Shown here: positions 25,403-34,594 of the stretch, piece by piece
Position numbering within the stretch: the stretch's first letter is position 1
Layout of the letters: each line of letters begins with the position of its first letter
Assembly (NCBI GenBank): GCA_965212205.1
Contig: CBDBUX010000011.1
Location: 558,001-622,000, forward strand
Origin: JAHEJJ01 sp965212205
Lineage (GTDB): Bacteria; Bacteroidota; Bacteroidia; Flavobacteriales; Flavobacteriaceae
Direction: 5' to 3'
DNA: 64,000 bases
The notes under the pieces: generated by a model
What the model was told of the DNA's origin: nothing
Seen by the model: only the letters and a program-made list of their open reading frames with translations
Database searches by the model: none
Made by a program: the position numbers and the translations under genes

Positions 25403-26845
25403 ATGAAGAAAATACTGGTGGCCAATCGCGGAGAAATAGCGATCAGGGTGATGAAAACCGCCCGGAGAATGGGAATACAAACCGTGGCGGTATATTCTAA
25501 GGCCGACCGCAATGCACCTCATGTGAAATTCGCCGATGAAGCTGTTTGTATTGGGGAGCCCCCCTCCAACCAATCGTATTTAAGGGGTGAGCATATAATT
25601 GAGCTGGCGAAGAAAATGGATGTCGATGCCATACATCCGGGGTATGGCTTTTTGAGTGAAAATGCCGATTTTTCTGAAAAAGTAGAGGAAAACGGACTTG
25701 TCTTCATCGGGCCTAAATCTAAGGCCATAAGAATGATGGGGAGCAAATTGGCTGCTAAAGAAGCGGTAAAGCACTACAACATACCTATGGTGCCCGGGGT
25801 AGATGAAGCGATCTCGGATGTGAAAAAAGCAAAGGTAATCGCCCGCGAAATAGGATATCCCGTCCTGATCAAAGCTTCCGCCGGGGGAGGGGGCAAGGGC
25901 ATGCGTGTTGTAGAGAGCGAAAAAGACCTGGAATCTCAGATGGAACGCGCGATAAGCGAGGCGACATCTGCCTTTGGCGACGGCTCGGTCTTTATAGAAA
26001 AATATGTGACTTCACCAAGGCATGTCGAAATACAGGTAATGGCCGATAGCCACGGTAATATCCTTTACTTTTTCGAAAGGGAATGTAGCGTTCAGCGTAG
26101 GCATCAAAAGGTGGTAGAGGAGGCCCCTTCGGCCATCCTCTCTCCTGAATTAAGAGAGGAAATGGGTATTGCTGCCACCAGGGTAGCCGAATCCTGTGAA
26201 TACCTGGGTGCCGGGACGGTAGAGTTTTTGATGGATGCTGATCTCAACTACTATTTCCTGGAAATGAATACGCGATTACAGGTTGAACATCCGGTAACCG
26301 AACTTATCACCGGCGTTGACCTGGTTGAACTCCAAATACGTGTTGCCAGGGGAGAAGAACTTCCACTAAAACAAACAGACCTTAAGATCGATGGCCATGC
26401 CCTCGAATTAAGAGTGTATGCCGAGGATCCACTAAATGATTTCCTTCCCAGTGTGGGAACATTGGAGACCTACAAATTACCTGTAGGTGAAGGTATCCGT
26501 GTTGATAATGGGTTCGAAGAAGGTATGGACGTTCCGATCTACTACGATCCGATGTTATCTAAGCTCATTACTTATGGCAAAGACAGGGATGAGGCTATAC
26601 ACCTTATGATAGAAGCAATAGCTGCCTATCAGGTGGAAGGGGTTCAGACCACATTGCCCTTCGGTAAATTTGTTTGTGAACATGAAGCCTTCCGCTCTGG
26701 CCAGTTCGACACACATTTTGTTTCTGATTATTACGCTCCCGAAGTGTTGCTAGAACAGGCTGAGTCTGAAGCCGCCATCGCAGCTATTATAGCTCTGAAA
26801 CGATTTAAGGAAGATCAGCAAGAATTAAGAATCCCAACGATGTAA
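25403..26845 (+). CDS. Biotin carboxylase subunit of the acyl-CoA carboxylase
   Basis: A 480-residue ATP-grasp enzyme that carboxylates the biotin of the carrier protein. It opens with MKKILVANRGEIAIRVMKTA and has the glycine-rich ATP loop KASAGGGGKGMRVVE (residues about 160-174), FIEKYVTSPRHVEIQV, the ERECSVQRRHQKVVEEAPS box and FLEMNTRLQVEHPVTE (about 285-300). The ATG at 25403 is preferred over an upstream TTG overlapping the carrier gene. Sequence cannot fully separate it from the acetyl-CoA carboxylase AccC, but the operon partners favour a propionyl-CoA enzyme. Confidence 0.92.
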   Translation: MKKILVANRGEIAIRVMKTARRMGIQTVAVYSKADRNAPHVKFADEAVCIGEPPSNQSYLRGEHIIELAKKMDVDAIHPGYGFLSENADFSEKVEENGLVFIGPKSKAIRMMGSKLAAKEAVKHYNIPMVPGVDEAISDVKKAKVIAREIGYPVLIKASAGGGGKGMRVVESEKDLESQMERAISEATSAFGDGSVFIEKYVTSPRHVEIQVMADSHGNILYFFERECSVQRRHQKVVEEAPSAILSPELREEMGIAATRVAESCEYLGAGTVEFLMDADLNYYFLEMNTRLQVEHPVTELITGVDLVELQIRVARGEELPLKQTDLKIDGHALELRVYAEDPLNDFLPSVGTLETYKLPVGEGIRVDNGFEEGMDVPIYYDPMLSKLITYGKDRDEAIHLMIEAIAAYQVEGVQTTLPFGKFVCEHEAFRSGQFDTHFVSDYYAPEVLLEQAESEAAIAAIIALKRFKEDQQELRIPTM

Positions 26846-26847
26846 CC

Positions 26848-28389
26848 ATGAATACGAAACTCGACAAGCTTAAGGAAAGAATAGCATTAGCCCACCAAGG
26901 TGGAGGAGAAAAACGAATCGATAGGCAACATCAGAAAAAGAAGCTTACTGCCAGGGAACGCATCGCCTATTTACTCGATCAGGGCTCCTTTGAGGAAATG
27001 GGGATTTTAGTCACCCATCGTACCACCGATTTTGGGATGGATAAAGAGATTTATTTCGGGGATGGCGTTGTTACAGGCTATGGAACGATCAACGGGCGCC
27101 TGGTATATGTTTACGCACAGGATTTTACCGTTTTTGGAGGGGCTCTGTCTGAAACACATGCTGAGAAAATCTGCAAGGTAATGGACCTGGCCATGAAAGT
27201 TGGGGCACCGGTGATCGGACTCAACGATTCCGGGGGAGCCAGGATACAGGAAGGGGTAAAATCCCTGGGAGGCTATGCCGATATTTTTTATAGAAATGTG
27301 CAAGCTTCAGGAGTGGTACCTCAGATCTCCGCAATTATGGGCCCGTGTGCAGGTGGAGCAGTTTATTCGCCGGCAATGACCGACTTCACCATTATGGTGG
27401 AACAGACAAGCTATATGTTCGTGACTGGGCCTAATGTGGTTAAAACAGTTACCAACGAAGAAGTAACCTCAGAGGAGCTCGGCGGTGCCAGCACCCATGC
27501 AGTTAAATCGGGTGTGGCACACAGGACCTCGGCTAATGACGTTGCCTGTCTGGAAGATGTTAAGCGACTATTGAGTTATCTACCGCAAAGCAATCGAGAA
27601 AAAGCTGCACCTATACCTTTCGAACTGGGTGATGAAATCCGGGAATCCCTACGGGATATTATACCTGATAATCCGAACAAACCCTATGATATGCACCAGG
27701 TGATAGACGGTATTATCGATGAGGAATCATTTTATGAAATCCACAAAGACTATGCTGAAAATATTATCGTCGGATTTGCGCGTTTAGGAGGACGTAGTAT
27801 TGGTATTATAGCCAACCAACCGATGTTCCTGGCCGGGGTACTTGGAGTCAACAGTTCTGTAAAAGCCGCACGCTTTGTAAGGTTCTGTGATAGTTTTAAT
27901 ATTCCAATGCTGGTATTGGTCGATGTGCCTGGTTTCCTTCCCGGTACAGACCAGGAGTGGAATGGGATAATTGTACATGGGGCGAAATTACTCTATGCCT
28001 TTAGTGAAGCCACCGTTCCCAGGGTCACTGTGATCACGCGAAAAGCCTATGGTGGTGCTTATGATGTGATGAACTCTAAACATATCGGTGCCGATTTCAA
28101 CTATGCATGGCCCAGTGCTGAGATTGCAGTAATGGGAGCAAAAGGAGCGAGTGAGATCATATTCCGCAAGGAAATTGCCTCAGCGGATGATCCGATCGCA
28201 AAACTGGCAGAAAAAGAAGCAGATTATGCCGACAAGTTTGCGAATCCGTTCAGGGCCGCCCGCAGAGGATTTATCGATGAGGTCATCATGCCCGAAAATA
28301 CCAGAAGAAAACTCATCAAGGCGTTTCAAATGCTCGAAAATAAGAAGGTGGAAAACCCGGATAAGAAACACGGAAACATCCCCTTATAA
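26848..28389 (+). CDS. Acyl-CoA carboxylase carboxyltransferase subunit (PccB-like)
   Basis: A 513-residue carboxyltransferase with both crotonase-like halves in one chain, as in PccB. The N-terminal acyl-CoA binding region shows GLNDSGGARIQEGVKSLGG and IMGPCAGGAVYSPAMTDF. The C-terminal biotin-binding half shows VDVPGFLPGTDQEWNGIIVHGAKLL and ITRKAYGGAYDVMNSKHIGAD. It begins 2 bp after the biotin carboxylase stop and ends convergently with anmK. It carboxylates propionyl-CoA to methylmalonyl-CoA, feeding the neighbouring mutase. Confidence 0.93.
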   Translation: MNTKLDKLKERIALAHQGGGEKRIDRQHQKKKLTARERIAYLLDQGSFEEMGILVTHRTTDFGMDKEIYFGDGVVTGYGTINGRLVYVYAQDFTVFGGALSETHAEKICKVMDLAMKVGAPVIGLNDSGGARIQEGVKSLGGYADIFYRNVQASGVVPQISAIMGPCAGGAVYSPAMTDFTIMVEQTSYMFVTGPNVVKTVTNEEVTSEELGGASTHAVKSGVAHRTSANDVACLEDVKRLLSYLPQSNREKAAPIPFELGDEIRESLRDIIPDNPNKPYDMHQVIDGIIDEESFYEIHKDYAENIIVGFARLGGRSIGIIANQPMFLAGVLGVNSSVKAARFVRFCDSFNIPMLVLVDVPGFLPGTDQEWNGIIVHGAKLLYAFSEATVPRVTVITRKAYGGAYDVMNSKHIGADFNYAWPSAEIAVMGAKGASEIIFRKEIASADDPIAKLAEKEADYADKFANPFRAARRGFIDEVIMPENTRRKLIKAFQMLENKKVENPDKKHGNIPL

Positions 28390-28407
28390 ATACTTAATGA
28401 AATCCTA

Positions 28408-29481
28408 TTAGGGAAGATAAACAACGCCCGAGCAGGAATCAGACCGGGCTCCGGTTACTGAGCTCAGGACATTGGTTTGGCCTTCCATTCTGAGCAGGCC
28501 CAAAAAAGCGAATACCAGTGCTTCCTTGAATGCGATCAGCTGTTTTGACGGTATTACCAATTCTATGGCTGGTCCCAGTTTTTCTTGTAATACTTCCATG
28601 AGATAATCGTTAAGGGCGCCTCCTCCTGTCACCATTACACTCATTTTTTCCTCATTAGCATGATGGTGTAGGTGAATGCTGATTTGTTCGGCGATATGGT
28701 GGACCGAGGTGTTTAAAAGATCGGTTATCTCGAGCTCACTATCTTCAACAAGCGGAATTATTTCGGAACTGAACCACTCGTAGCCTGTAGACTTTGGATA
28801 GGGTAGGGTATAGTAAGCAAGCCCGTTGAGCCGTTGAAGAAGGTGTTCATTGAGCTTTCCTTTGCGGGCCATTGCTCCACCGGCATCATATGGCGCACCT
28901 TGTTTATGGCTCAGATAATTAAGGAGCATGTTCGCAATTCCGATATCGTAGGCAATACGTTTGCCATCTACTTCCAGGGATACATTGCTTATCCCTCCAA
29001 GATTCAAGCAAAATTGGTGGTCACTAAAAAATAGTTTATCACCAACTGGTACCAGCGGAGCACCTTGTCCGCCTAAAGCCAGGTCTTTCGTTCTGAAATC
29101 GCAGACGGTCAAATGGCCGCTTTCAGTTGCTAAATGTTGACCAGACCCGACCTGAAATGTAAATCCCGAATCGGGTTGATGATGTATGGTATGGCCATGG
29201 CTTGAGACATAATCCACAGTCAATTGTTCTTTTTCTATAAATGCCCTGGCTTTCCGACCCAGGTAAATCCCGTATTCACGATCGAGCTTAAAAAGATCTT
29301 CCGCATTATAATCGATGGCCGATTGAAGTTTTTTGATCCATTGCGGGGAATAAGCAACAGAAGTTGCCTTTTTGATTTCATAATTCCATTTGCCACTGTC
29401 TTGCCAAAAATGGCAATAGGCAAGATCGAGCGCGTCGAGGGAAGTCCCAGACATCAAACCTAAAACTTTAAATATTTTCAT
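28408..29481 (-). CDS. anmK: Anhydro-N-acetylmuramic acid kinase
   Basis: A 357-residue sugar kinase that converts 1,6-anhydro-MurNAc from peptidoglycan turnover to MurNAc-6-phosphate. The family opening is VLGLMSGTSLDALDLAYC (residues about 6-23). SSHGHTIHHQP, LALGGQGAPLVPVGD, NLGGISNVSLEVDG and VMVTGGGALNDYLM follow. The product is the substrate of MurQ, encoded 6 kb away in the same island. It starts 2 bp after the stop of the GH3 gene. Confidence 0.94.
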   Translation of the reverse strand: MKIFKVLGLMSGTSLDALDLAYCHFWQDSGKWNYEIKKATSVAYSPQWIKKLQSAIDYNAEDLFKLDREYGIYLGRKARAFIEKEQLTVDYVSSHGHTIHHQPDSGFTFQVGSGQHLATESGHLTVCDFRTKDLALGGQGAPLVPVGDKLFFSDHQFCLNLGGISNVSLEVDGKRIAYDIGIANMLLNYLSHKQGAPYDAGGAMARKGKLNEHLLQRLNGLAYYTLPYPKSTGYEWFSSEIIPLVEDSELEITDLLNTSVHHIAEQISIHLHHHANEEKMSVMVTGGGALNDYLMEVLQEKLGPAIELVIPSKQLIAFKEALVFAFLGLLRMEGQTNVLSSVTGARSDSCSGVVYLP

Positions 29482-29483
29482 AG

Positions 29484-31088
29484 TTAGCGACCTTGAATTG
29501 TTACGGGTAATTTCCCCCGGGTTCGACTTTTACCCAGAAAATGCATGGCAGCGTTGATTTGAAATTCCGAAAAACCCTGGAATACAGCCCACACAGCTTT
29601 GAATTTTTCAAGGGGTAAATGATTTAGAACATAAGGATTTCCAAAAACATATAAAACAACTTCATTCTGGTGGCATAATCGGTCTATCATCTCAAGCGTT
29701 TCAAAAGACAACCCGAAATTTTGAGCCGGTTTTATACTCGGTGGGTAAAGCGCCATCAAAATATTCATAGGCCCGGACTTTCCTTCTTTTACCTGGGATG
29801 TAGGGCCAGAGCAGTCCGACCAACTAAAAGGATGTATATTATCGATATATTTAAAGAAATCCATTTCACAATTATCTCCAATGGCAATTCCTGTAAAGGC
29901 CGATTGTTTAAAAGTGTTCAGATATTTTTCATCGCCACAGACCAAACTCAGACTTTCCTCCGCCAGGGTGGTCATAAGGCTTTCGCGGGAAGTCGTTGCT
30001 CGCAAACCCTCTTCAGGATAGGATGTCATTGCGCGCTCTTTGAGTTCCCAAACCCTTTTAAAGTGTTCTTCAATCAGGTTTTTAGTACCCATTTTTTCAA
30101 TGGCCTTTATCCCTTCTTCAACATTTTGGGTATAACAGAGGATATCGATCCCTGCATTGTAGGCCTGCCATTCCAATTCGCCTCTATAATTACAGTTTTT
30201 AGAGACTGCGTGCATATTCAATGCATCGGAGACCACCACGCCGTCAAAGTTGAGTTGTTTACGTAAAAAGTTGTTAATAATGGCGCTTGATACCGTAGAA
30301 GCTTCCATTTGGCCATCGCTAAGAGCAGGAACAGCCAAGTGCCCAACCATAACAGAATCTACACCATTTCTGATGAGCTCGATAAAGGGTCTGAGCTCAT
30401 TTGAATAGAGTTCTTCCCTGGATTTGTCGATCAGTGGCAGTCCCAGATGTGAATCGGTGGAAGTATCTCCATGGCCGGGAAAATGTTTTGCACTCGATAA
30501 TATTCCTGCACTTTTAAGCCCTTTAAAAAAAGCTGTTCCATAATTAATTACCAGTTCCGGATCTTCTCCAAATGAACGGTAGCCAATCACGGGATTTTGC
30601 GGATCATTGTTGATATCCACCACCGGTGCAAAATTCCAATGGATACCCGCCTCACGACAATCCAGACCAATTCTTCGGGCAACCTCATGCACAAGTTCGT
30701 CCTGATTTCTCATTGCCCCCAGGCTCAGGGCATAAGGGTATTGTGGGGTGTTTTCGATGCGCATGGCAAGACCCCACTCGGCATCAATACTGATCAAAAG
30801 CGGGTACTTTGCCGCCTTTTGATATCGTGCTATCAGATTTTTAAGAACCTCCAGGCTTTTTTCATTGTAGATGACCTCTTTTGGCCCCTCGAAATTTGTT
30901 GCGGCGCTGGCCCGACTGTGAAAGAAACATATGCCACCCACTGCATGTTCGGCAATGCATTTTTCTAACCTGGTGATCTCCTCCTCGGTATCATTGATAT
31001 AAGCGGCGGGCATAAAGCTCTGACCGATCTTTTCTGTCGGGGTTAATAGTTTAGATGCCTCTTCGTACTGGAAGAAATCAGCTGTCAT
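29484..31088 (-). CDS. GH3 beta-N-acetylhexosaminidase (NagZ-like)
   Basis: A 534-residue glycosidase. The NagZ catalytic His loop is SAKHFPGHGDTSTDSHLGLP and the nucleophile Asp lies in GVVVSDALNMHAV, with SIDAEWGLAMRIENTPQYPYALSLGAM near residues 95-120. It has no signal peptide, so it would act in the cytosol, cutting GlcNAc from anhydro-muropeptides imported by the adjacent AmpG-like permease. About 150 residues follow the GH3 barrel, more than in E. coli NagZ. The start at 31088 (MTADFFQ) has an AAGGAG stretch upstream and overlaps the permease stop by 11 bp. Confidence 0.9.
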   Translation of the reverse strand: MTADFFQYEEASKLLTPTEKIGQSFMPAAYINDTEEEITRLEKCIAEHAVGGICFFHSRASAATNFEGPKEVIYNEKSLEVLKNLIARYQKAAKYPLLISIDAEWGLAMRIENTPQYPYALSLGAMRNQDELVHEVARRIGLDCREAGIHWNFAPVVDINNDPQNPVIGYRSFGEDPELVINYGTAFFKGLKSAGILSSAKHFPGHGDTSTDSHLGLPLIDKSREELYSNELRPFIELIRNGVDSVMVGHLAVPALSDGQMEASTVSSAIINNFLRKQLNFDGVVVSDALNMHAVSKNCNYRGELEWQAYNAGIDILCYTQNVEEGIKAIEKMGTKNLIEEHFKRVWELKERAMTSYPEEGLRATTSRESLMTTLAEESLSLVCGDEKYLNTFKQSAFTGIAIGDNCEMDFFKYIDNIHPFSWSDCSGPTSQVKEGKSGPMNILMALYPPSIKPAQNFGLSFETLEMIDRLCHQNEVVLYVFGNPYVLNHLPLEKFKAVWAVFQGFSEFQINAAMHFLGKSRTRGKLPVTIQGR

Positions 31089-32352
31089 TTCCTGCTCCTT
31101 TTTTACCGTAATCTGCCGGGTAATCAAGATATTTTAATAGAAATATCGCTGGTAATGCACCCAGAACAACCCAGATGAAGAAGCCGTCATAACCCAGCCA
31201 CTCTTGCATAAATCCACTTATGAGACCGGGCAGCATCATGCCCAGGGCCATAAAGCCCGTTGCCAGCGCATAATGTGAAGTTTTAGACGCACCCTCGGCA
31301 ATATAGATCATGAAAACCATAAAGCCGGCTATCGCAAATCCATAACCGAATTGTTCCAATACCACCGTAGATACAACTGCCACAATATGATTGGTATTGG
31401 TAAACGCCAGGAAAGCATAAAAGGCGTTTGGAATGTTAATGGACAGTACCATCGGAAGCATCCACTTTTTAAGTCCATCCCTTGAAATTAAGATACCACC
31501 CAGAATACCACCTAAAGTTAGCATGATAACACCAACGGTTCCATAAATTGTTCCTACTTCGGCGGTGGTATATCCCAGGCCTCCTTTTTCTACCGGATCG
31601 AGAAAGAAAGGTGCAGCCATTTTTACCAATTGAGATTCTCCCAGGCGAAAGAAGAGAATGAAAGTCAATGCCATACCCATACCTTTTTTCTTGAAAAAGG
31701 TGGAAAAGACTTCAAAAAAGCCCTTTGGTTTTTCGAGGGCAATAGCATCTGAAGACTCAAATTTCGGTGTGACAAAAAAATTGGCAACAGTAAGACTGAA
31801 CATGAGTAAGGCCGCCGCAATCATGGTAATCGACCAGGCTTTTGTGTTATCGCCATAGTAGGATTCAAGGAAGCCTGCCAGGATAACCAACAAACCTTGT
31901 CCGGTTACATTGGCCAGTTTATAGAAAGTACTTCGGATCCCAACAAAGAACGATTGTTTGTCTTGTGTGAGCCCGATCATATAATACCCATCTGAGGCCA
32001 CATCGTTGGTGGCAGAAGCGAAGGCCGCCATCCAGAAACAGGCCAGGGTGGTTACAAAGAAAATATTTGTGGGTAGGGCCAGCCCGATCCCCAGCAAGGC
32101 GATCGATATCAATAATTGCATGGCAAGAAACCAATTTCTCTTGGTACTTATAATATCAACGTATGGGCTCCAAAGCGGTTTTATCACCCAAGGGAGATAG
32201 AGCCAGCTGGTATATAAACCTATGTCGGCATTACTAATACCAAGTTTTTTGTACATAATGACCGATACAGTCACTACAAGGACAAATGGGAGACCCTGGG
32301 TAAAGTAGAGCACAGGTACCCAAATCCAGGCCCATTTATTTTTTTTGATCAT
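31078..32352 (-). CDS. AmpG-like major facilitator permease
   Basis: A 424-residue transporter with about 12 hydrophobic helices and the AmpG/PAT-type opening WAWIWVPVLYFTQGLPFVLV, then LPWVIKPLWSPYVD and a FASATNDVASDGYYMIG segment that matches the ATQDI-type helix of AmpG. AmpG imports GlcNAc-anhydro-MurNAc peptides. Position directly before a NagZ-like enzyme and AnmK supports muropeptide or anhydro-sugar uptake. The sugar specificity is an inference. Confidence 0.85.
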   Translation of the reverse strand: MIKKNKWAWIWVPVLYFTQGLPFVLVVTVSVIMYKKLGISNADIGLYTSWLYLPWVIKPLWSPYVDIISTKRNWFLAMQLLISIALLGIGLALPTNIFFVTTLACFWMAAFASATNDVASDGYYMIGLTQDKQSFFVGIRSTFYKLANVTGQGLLVILAGFLESYYGDNTKAWSITMIAAALLMFSLTVANFFVTPKFESSDAIALEKPKGFFEVFSTFFKKKGMGMALTFILFFRLGESQLVKMAAPFFLDPVEKGGLGYTTAEVGTIYGTVGVIMLTLGGILGGILISRDGLKKWMLPMVLSINIPNAFYAFLAFTNTNHIVAVVSTVVLEQFGYGFAIAGFMVFMIYIAEGASKTSHYALATGFMALGMMLPGLISGFMQEWLGYDGFFIWVVLGALPAIFLLKYLDYPADYGKKGAGNDS

Positions 32353-32484
32353 AGTTGGTTTTCAGCTTTTTTGGTCGGTTGGGTTAGTAAAAGCAGTCTG
32401 AGTTCAATTCGATATGGCTTTGAAATTATTCAATTAAATCAAACAAAGCATCTCTATAGTCCAAATATTTTATGGACGAACTCT

Positions 32485-34434
32485 TTATTTATCGCCAAAA
32501 TGATATCTGACAAAGCCCTCAATGGCTTCGTATTCAGCCATCCCCAGCGCATTGTATTTCCGGGCTGTTTCGGTATTACGCTGCTCAGCACGTTGCCAGA
32601 ATTCGCGCTCATCATTCCCTGGGAACATAGCGCTGTCTTTTTGTGATTGATGTTTAAAAATGGCATTTTTCTTCCGTTCCATATCCATTGGTCCAATAGG
32701 TACGGCCATTTCCATATCGGCAATGTCCCATTCCTGCCATGCACCCCGATACAGCCATACATAACAATCATCCAGCCAGCTGGCACCTTCTTTAACCAAT
32801 TGGTCAAGAGCAGCATAAATAATTTGTAGACATACCCGGTGTGTGCCGTGAGGATCCGATAGATCTCCTGCGGCAAAAATTTGATGTGGTTTCACTTTTT
32901 GAAGAAGGTCGTACGTATTACGGACATCGGCCTCTGAATAAGGCCTTTTCTTTACTGTACCTGTCTCATAAAAGGGTAGGTTTAAAAAGTGTGCATGTTT
33001 TTCATCTACTCCGCAGTAGCGGCAAGCTGCCAGGGCTTCTCCCTTACGAATAAGTCCTTTAAAATGTTGTATTTCTGGGCTATCTACCTCGCCAGGTTTC
33101 TTTTTACTCAGAAATTTCTTTACAGAAATAAACTGAGCCTCGAGTGCCTTATTATCCTTTTCCACATCTGTGGCGAAGTCCAGAAACCGGACGACTTCAT
33201 CGTCGAATACAGCAATGTTTCCAGAAGTTTGATACGCGATATGTACTTCATGTCCCTGGTCGACCAACCTCAGGAGGGTACCGCCCATAGAGATGACATC
33301 ATCGTCTGGATGAGGACTAAAGATGAGAGATCTCTTGGGATAGGGAGCACGCCTTTCGGGTCGCTGGCTGTCATCGGCATTTGGTTTGCCTCCTGGCCAG
33401 CCGGTAATTGTGGCTTGTAGTTGATTAAAAACCTTAAGGTTGATATGTTCTGCTGAACCTACTTCTGCGATGAGGTTACCCATGCCATATTCGTTGTAAT
33501 CTTCATTAGTGAGTTTGAGCACCGCTTTATTGAGCTTTTCAGACAACCAGAGCGTTGCTTTTTTTATCAGGTGGTCGTCCCAGTCGCATTCACTCACCAA
33601 CCACGGTGTAGCCAGGCGGGTAAGTACAGAGGCCGCCGCGTGGTCTAGAATAAAATCGCAGTTTTCATGGTGTTGTAAAAAAGTTGCAGGTACAGATTCA
33701 CGTATATTTCCCTCAACAGCTTCTCTAATGATATGTGACTTGCCTTCGCCCCATGCCATTAGAATGATTCTTTTGGCAGACATAATGGTACCTACCCCCA
33801 TGGTAATGGCTCTGATCGGTACGTTGTCTAAACCGAAGAAATCACTGGCGGCATCTAAGCGGGTAATTCTATCCAGGCGAACAATCCGGGTTTTACTGGT
33901 AAGTGAAGATCCGGGTTCATTAAAACCAACATGTCCCGTTCTGCCGATACCCAAAATCTGAATATCTATACCACCTGCTTTTTCTATTTTATTCTCGTAA
34001 GCTTTACAAAAATCCCGGACATCTTCCTTGTCCATGGTCCCATCGGGGATATGGATATTTTTCTTTTTAATATCGATGTGGTCAAAAAGATGTTCGTTCA
34101 TGAACCGTACGTAGCTGTGAATAGAATCCGGATCCATGGGAAAGTATTCGTCGAGGTTGAATGTGATAACATTCTTAAAGCTTAACCCCTCTTCCTGGTG
34201 AAATTTTACCAGATAATCATACATCTTGGTAGGTGAAGAACCTGTGGCAAGACCGAGGACTACAGTTTTTCCAATCTTTTGCCGCTGTCTGATAAGAGTG
34301 GCCACCTCATTGGCTACGTAAAAGGAGGCTTCATCAGAATTCGAATGTACATTCGTCTTGATTTTTTCAAATTTTCTCGACTCATCGTCGGTAGGGAAAC
34401 TGCGTGGACTTGGTTTTGTGAGTGTTAAAGACAT
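32485..34434 (-). CDS. nagB: Glucosamine-6-phosphate deaminase fused to a PIG-L deacetylase-like domain
   Basis: A 649-residue two-domain protein. Residues about 30-290 are NagB: LGLATGSSPTKMYDYL, FNLDEYFPMDPDS (Asp95, equal to E. coli Asp72), LGIGRTGHVGFNEP. In the last motif His168 and Glu173 are kept but Thr166 replaces the catalytic Asp141 of E. coli NagB. Residues about 368-649 are a PIG-L/LmbE domain with the zinc motif SPHPDDDVISMGG (His375-Asp379) and GDLSDPHGTHRVC. NagB turns GlcN-6P into fructose-6P. The second domain may deacetylate an amino sugar, and no nagA is present nearby. The start at 34434 (MSLTLTK) is an ATG downstream of a clear promoter. Confidence 0.9.
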   Translation of the reverse strand: MSLTLTKPSPRSFPTDDESRKFEKIKTNVHSNSDEASFYVANEVATLIRQRQKIGKTVVLGLATGSSPTKMYDYLVKFHQEEGLSFKNVITFNLDEYFPMDPDSIHSYVRFMNEHLFDHIDIKKKNIHIPDGTMDKEDVRDFCKAYENKIEKAGGIDIQILGIGRTGHVGFNEPGSSLTSKTRIVRLDRITRLDAASDFFGLDNVPIRAITMGVGTIMSAKRIILMAWGEGKSHIIREAVEGNIRESVPATFLQHHENCDFILDHAAASVLTRLATPWLVSECDWDDHLIKKATLWLSEKLNKAVLKLTNEDYNEYGMGNLIAEVGSAEHINLKVFNQLQATITGWPGGKPNADDSQRPERRAPYPKRSLIFSPHPDDDVISMGGTLLRLVDQGHEVHIAYQTSGNIAVFDDEVVRFLDFATDVEKDNKALEAQFISVKKFLSKKKPGEVDSPEIQHFKGLIRKGEALAACRYCGVDEKHAHFLNLPFYETGTVKKRPYSEADVRNTYDLLQKVKPHQIFAAGDLSDPHGTHRVCLQIIYAALDQLVKEGASWLDDCYVWLYRGAWQEWDIADMEMAVPIGPMDMERKKNAIFKHQSQKDSAMFPGNDEREFWQRAEQRNTETARKYNALGMAEYEAIEGFVRYHFGDK

Positions 34435-34458
34435 AACTATATAGAATAGATTGAGGCG

Positions 34459-34466
34459 CAAATATA
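34459..34466 (-). promoter_or_regulatory. Bacteroidota promoter for nagB
   Basis: The minus strand reads TATATTTG (TAnnTTTG), 24 bp before the ATG at 34434. A minus-strand TTG at 34488-34490 lies 21 bp upstream. Confidence 0.55.
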
Positions 34467-34486
34467 GAACATATATGCTGTTTTAT

Positions 34487-34510
34487 GCAATATATTTTGC
34501 AATAAATTGC
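34487..34510. promoter_or_regulatory. Overlapping palindromes between nagB and the DeoR gene (possible operator)
   Basis: Two palindromes share one half: GCAATATATTTTGC (34487-34500) and GCAATAAATTGC (34499-34510). They lie between the two divergent promoters, over the -33 region of nagB, where a regulator such as the adjacent DeoR protein would act. The link to that regulator is inferred. Confidence 0.4.
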
Positions 34511-34569
34511 TTTTTTAACATTATATTAATTATAAAACGGCACAAAGCAGCAGTTTAATTCCTTTTTTA

Positions 34570-34577
34570 TACCTTTG
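34570..34577 (+). promoter_or_regulatory. Bacteroidota -7 box for the deoR-murQ operon
   Basis: TACCTTTG matches TAnnTTTG, 17 bp before the ATG at 34595. Confidence 0.55.
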
Positions 34578-34594
34578 TCAAAATCATTAAACTT

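Noticed and set aside
29721..30266. 181-residue plus-strand open frame within the GH3 gene
   Set aside because: Shadow of the conserved GH3 coding sequence on the other strand.
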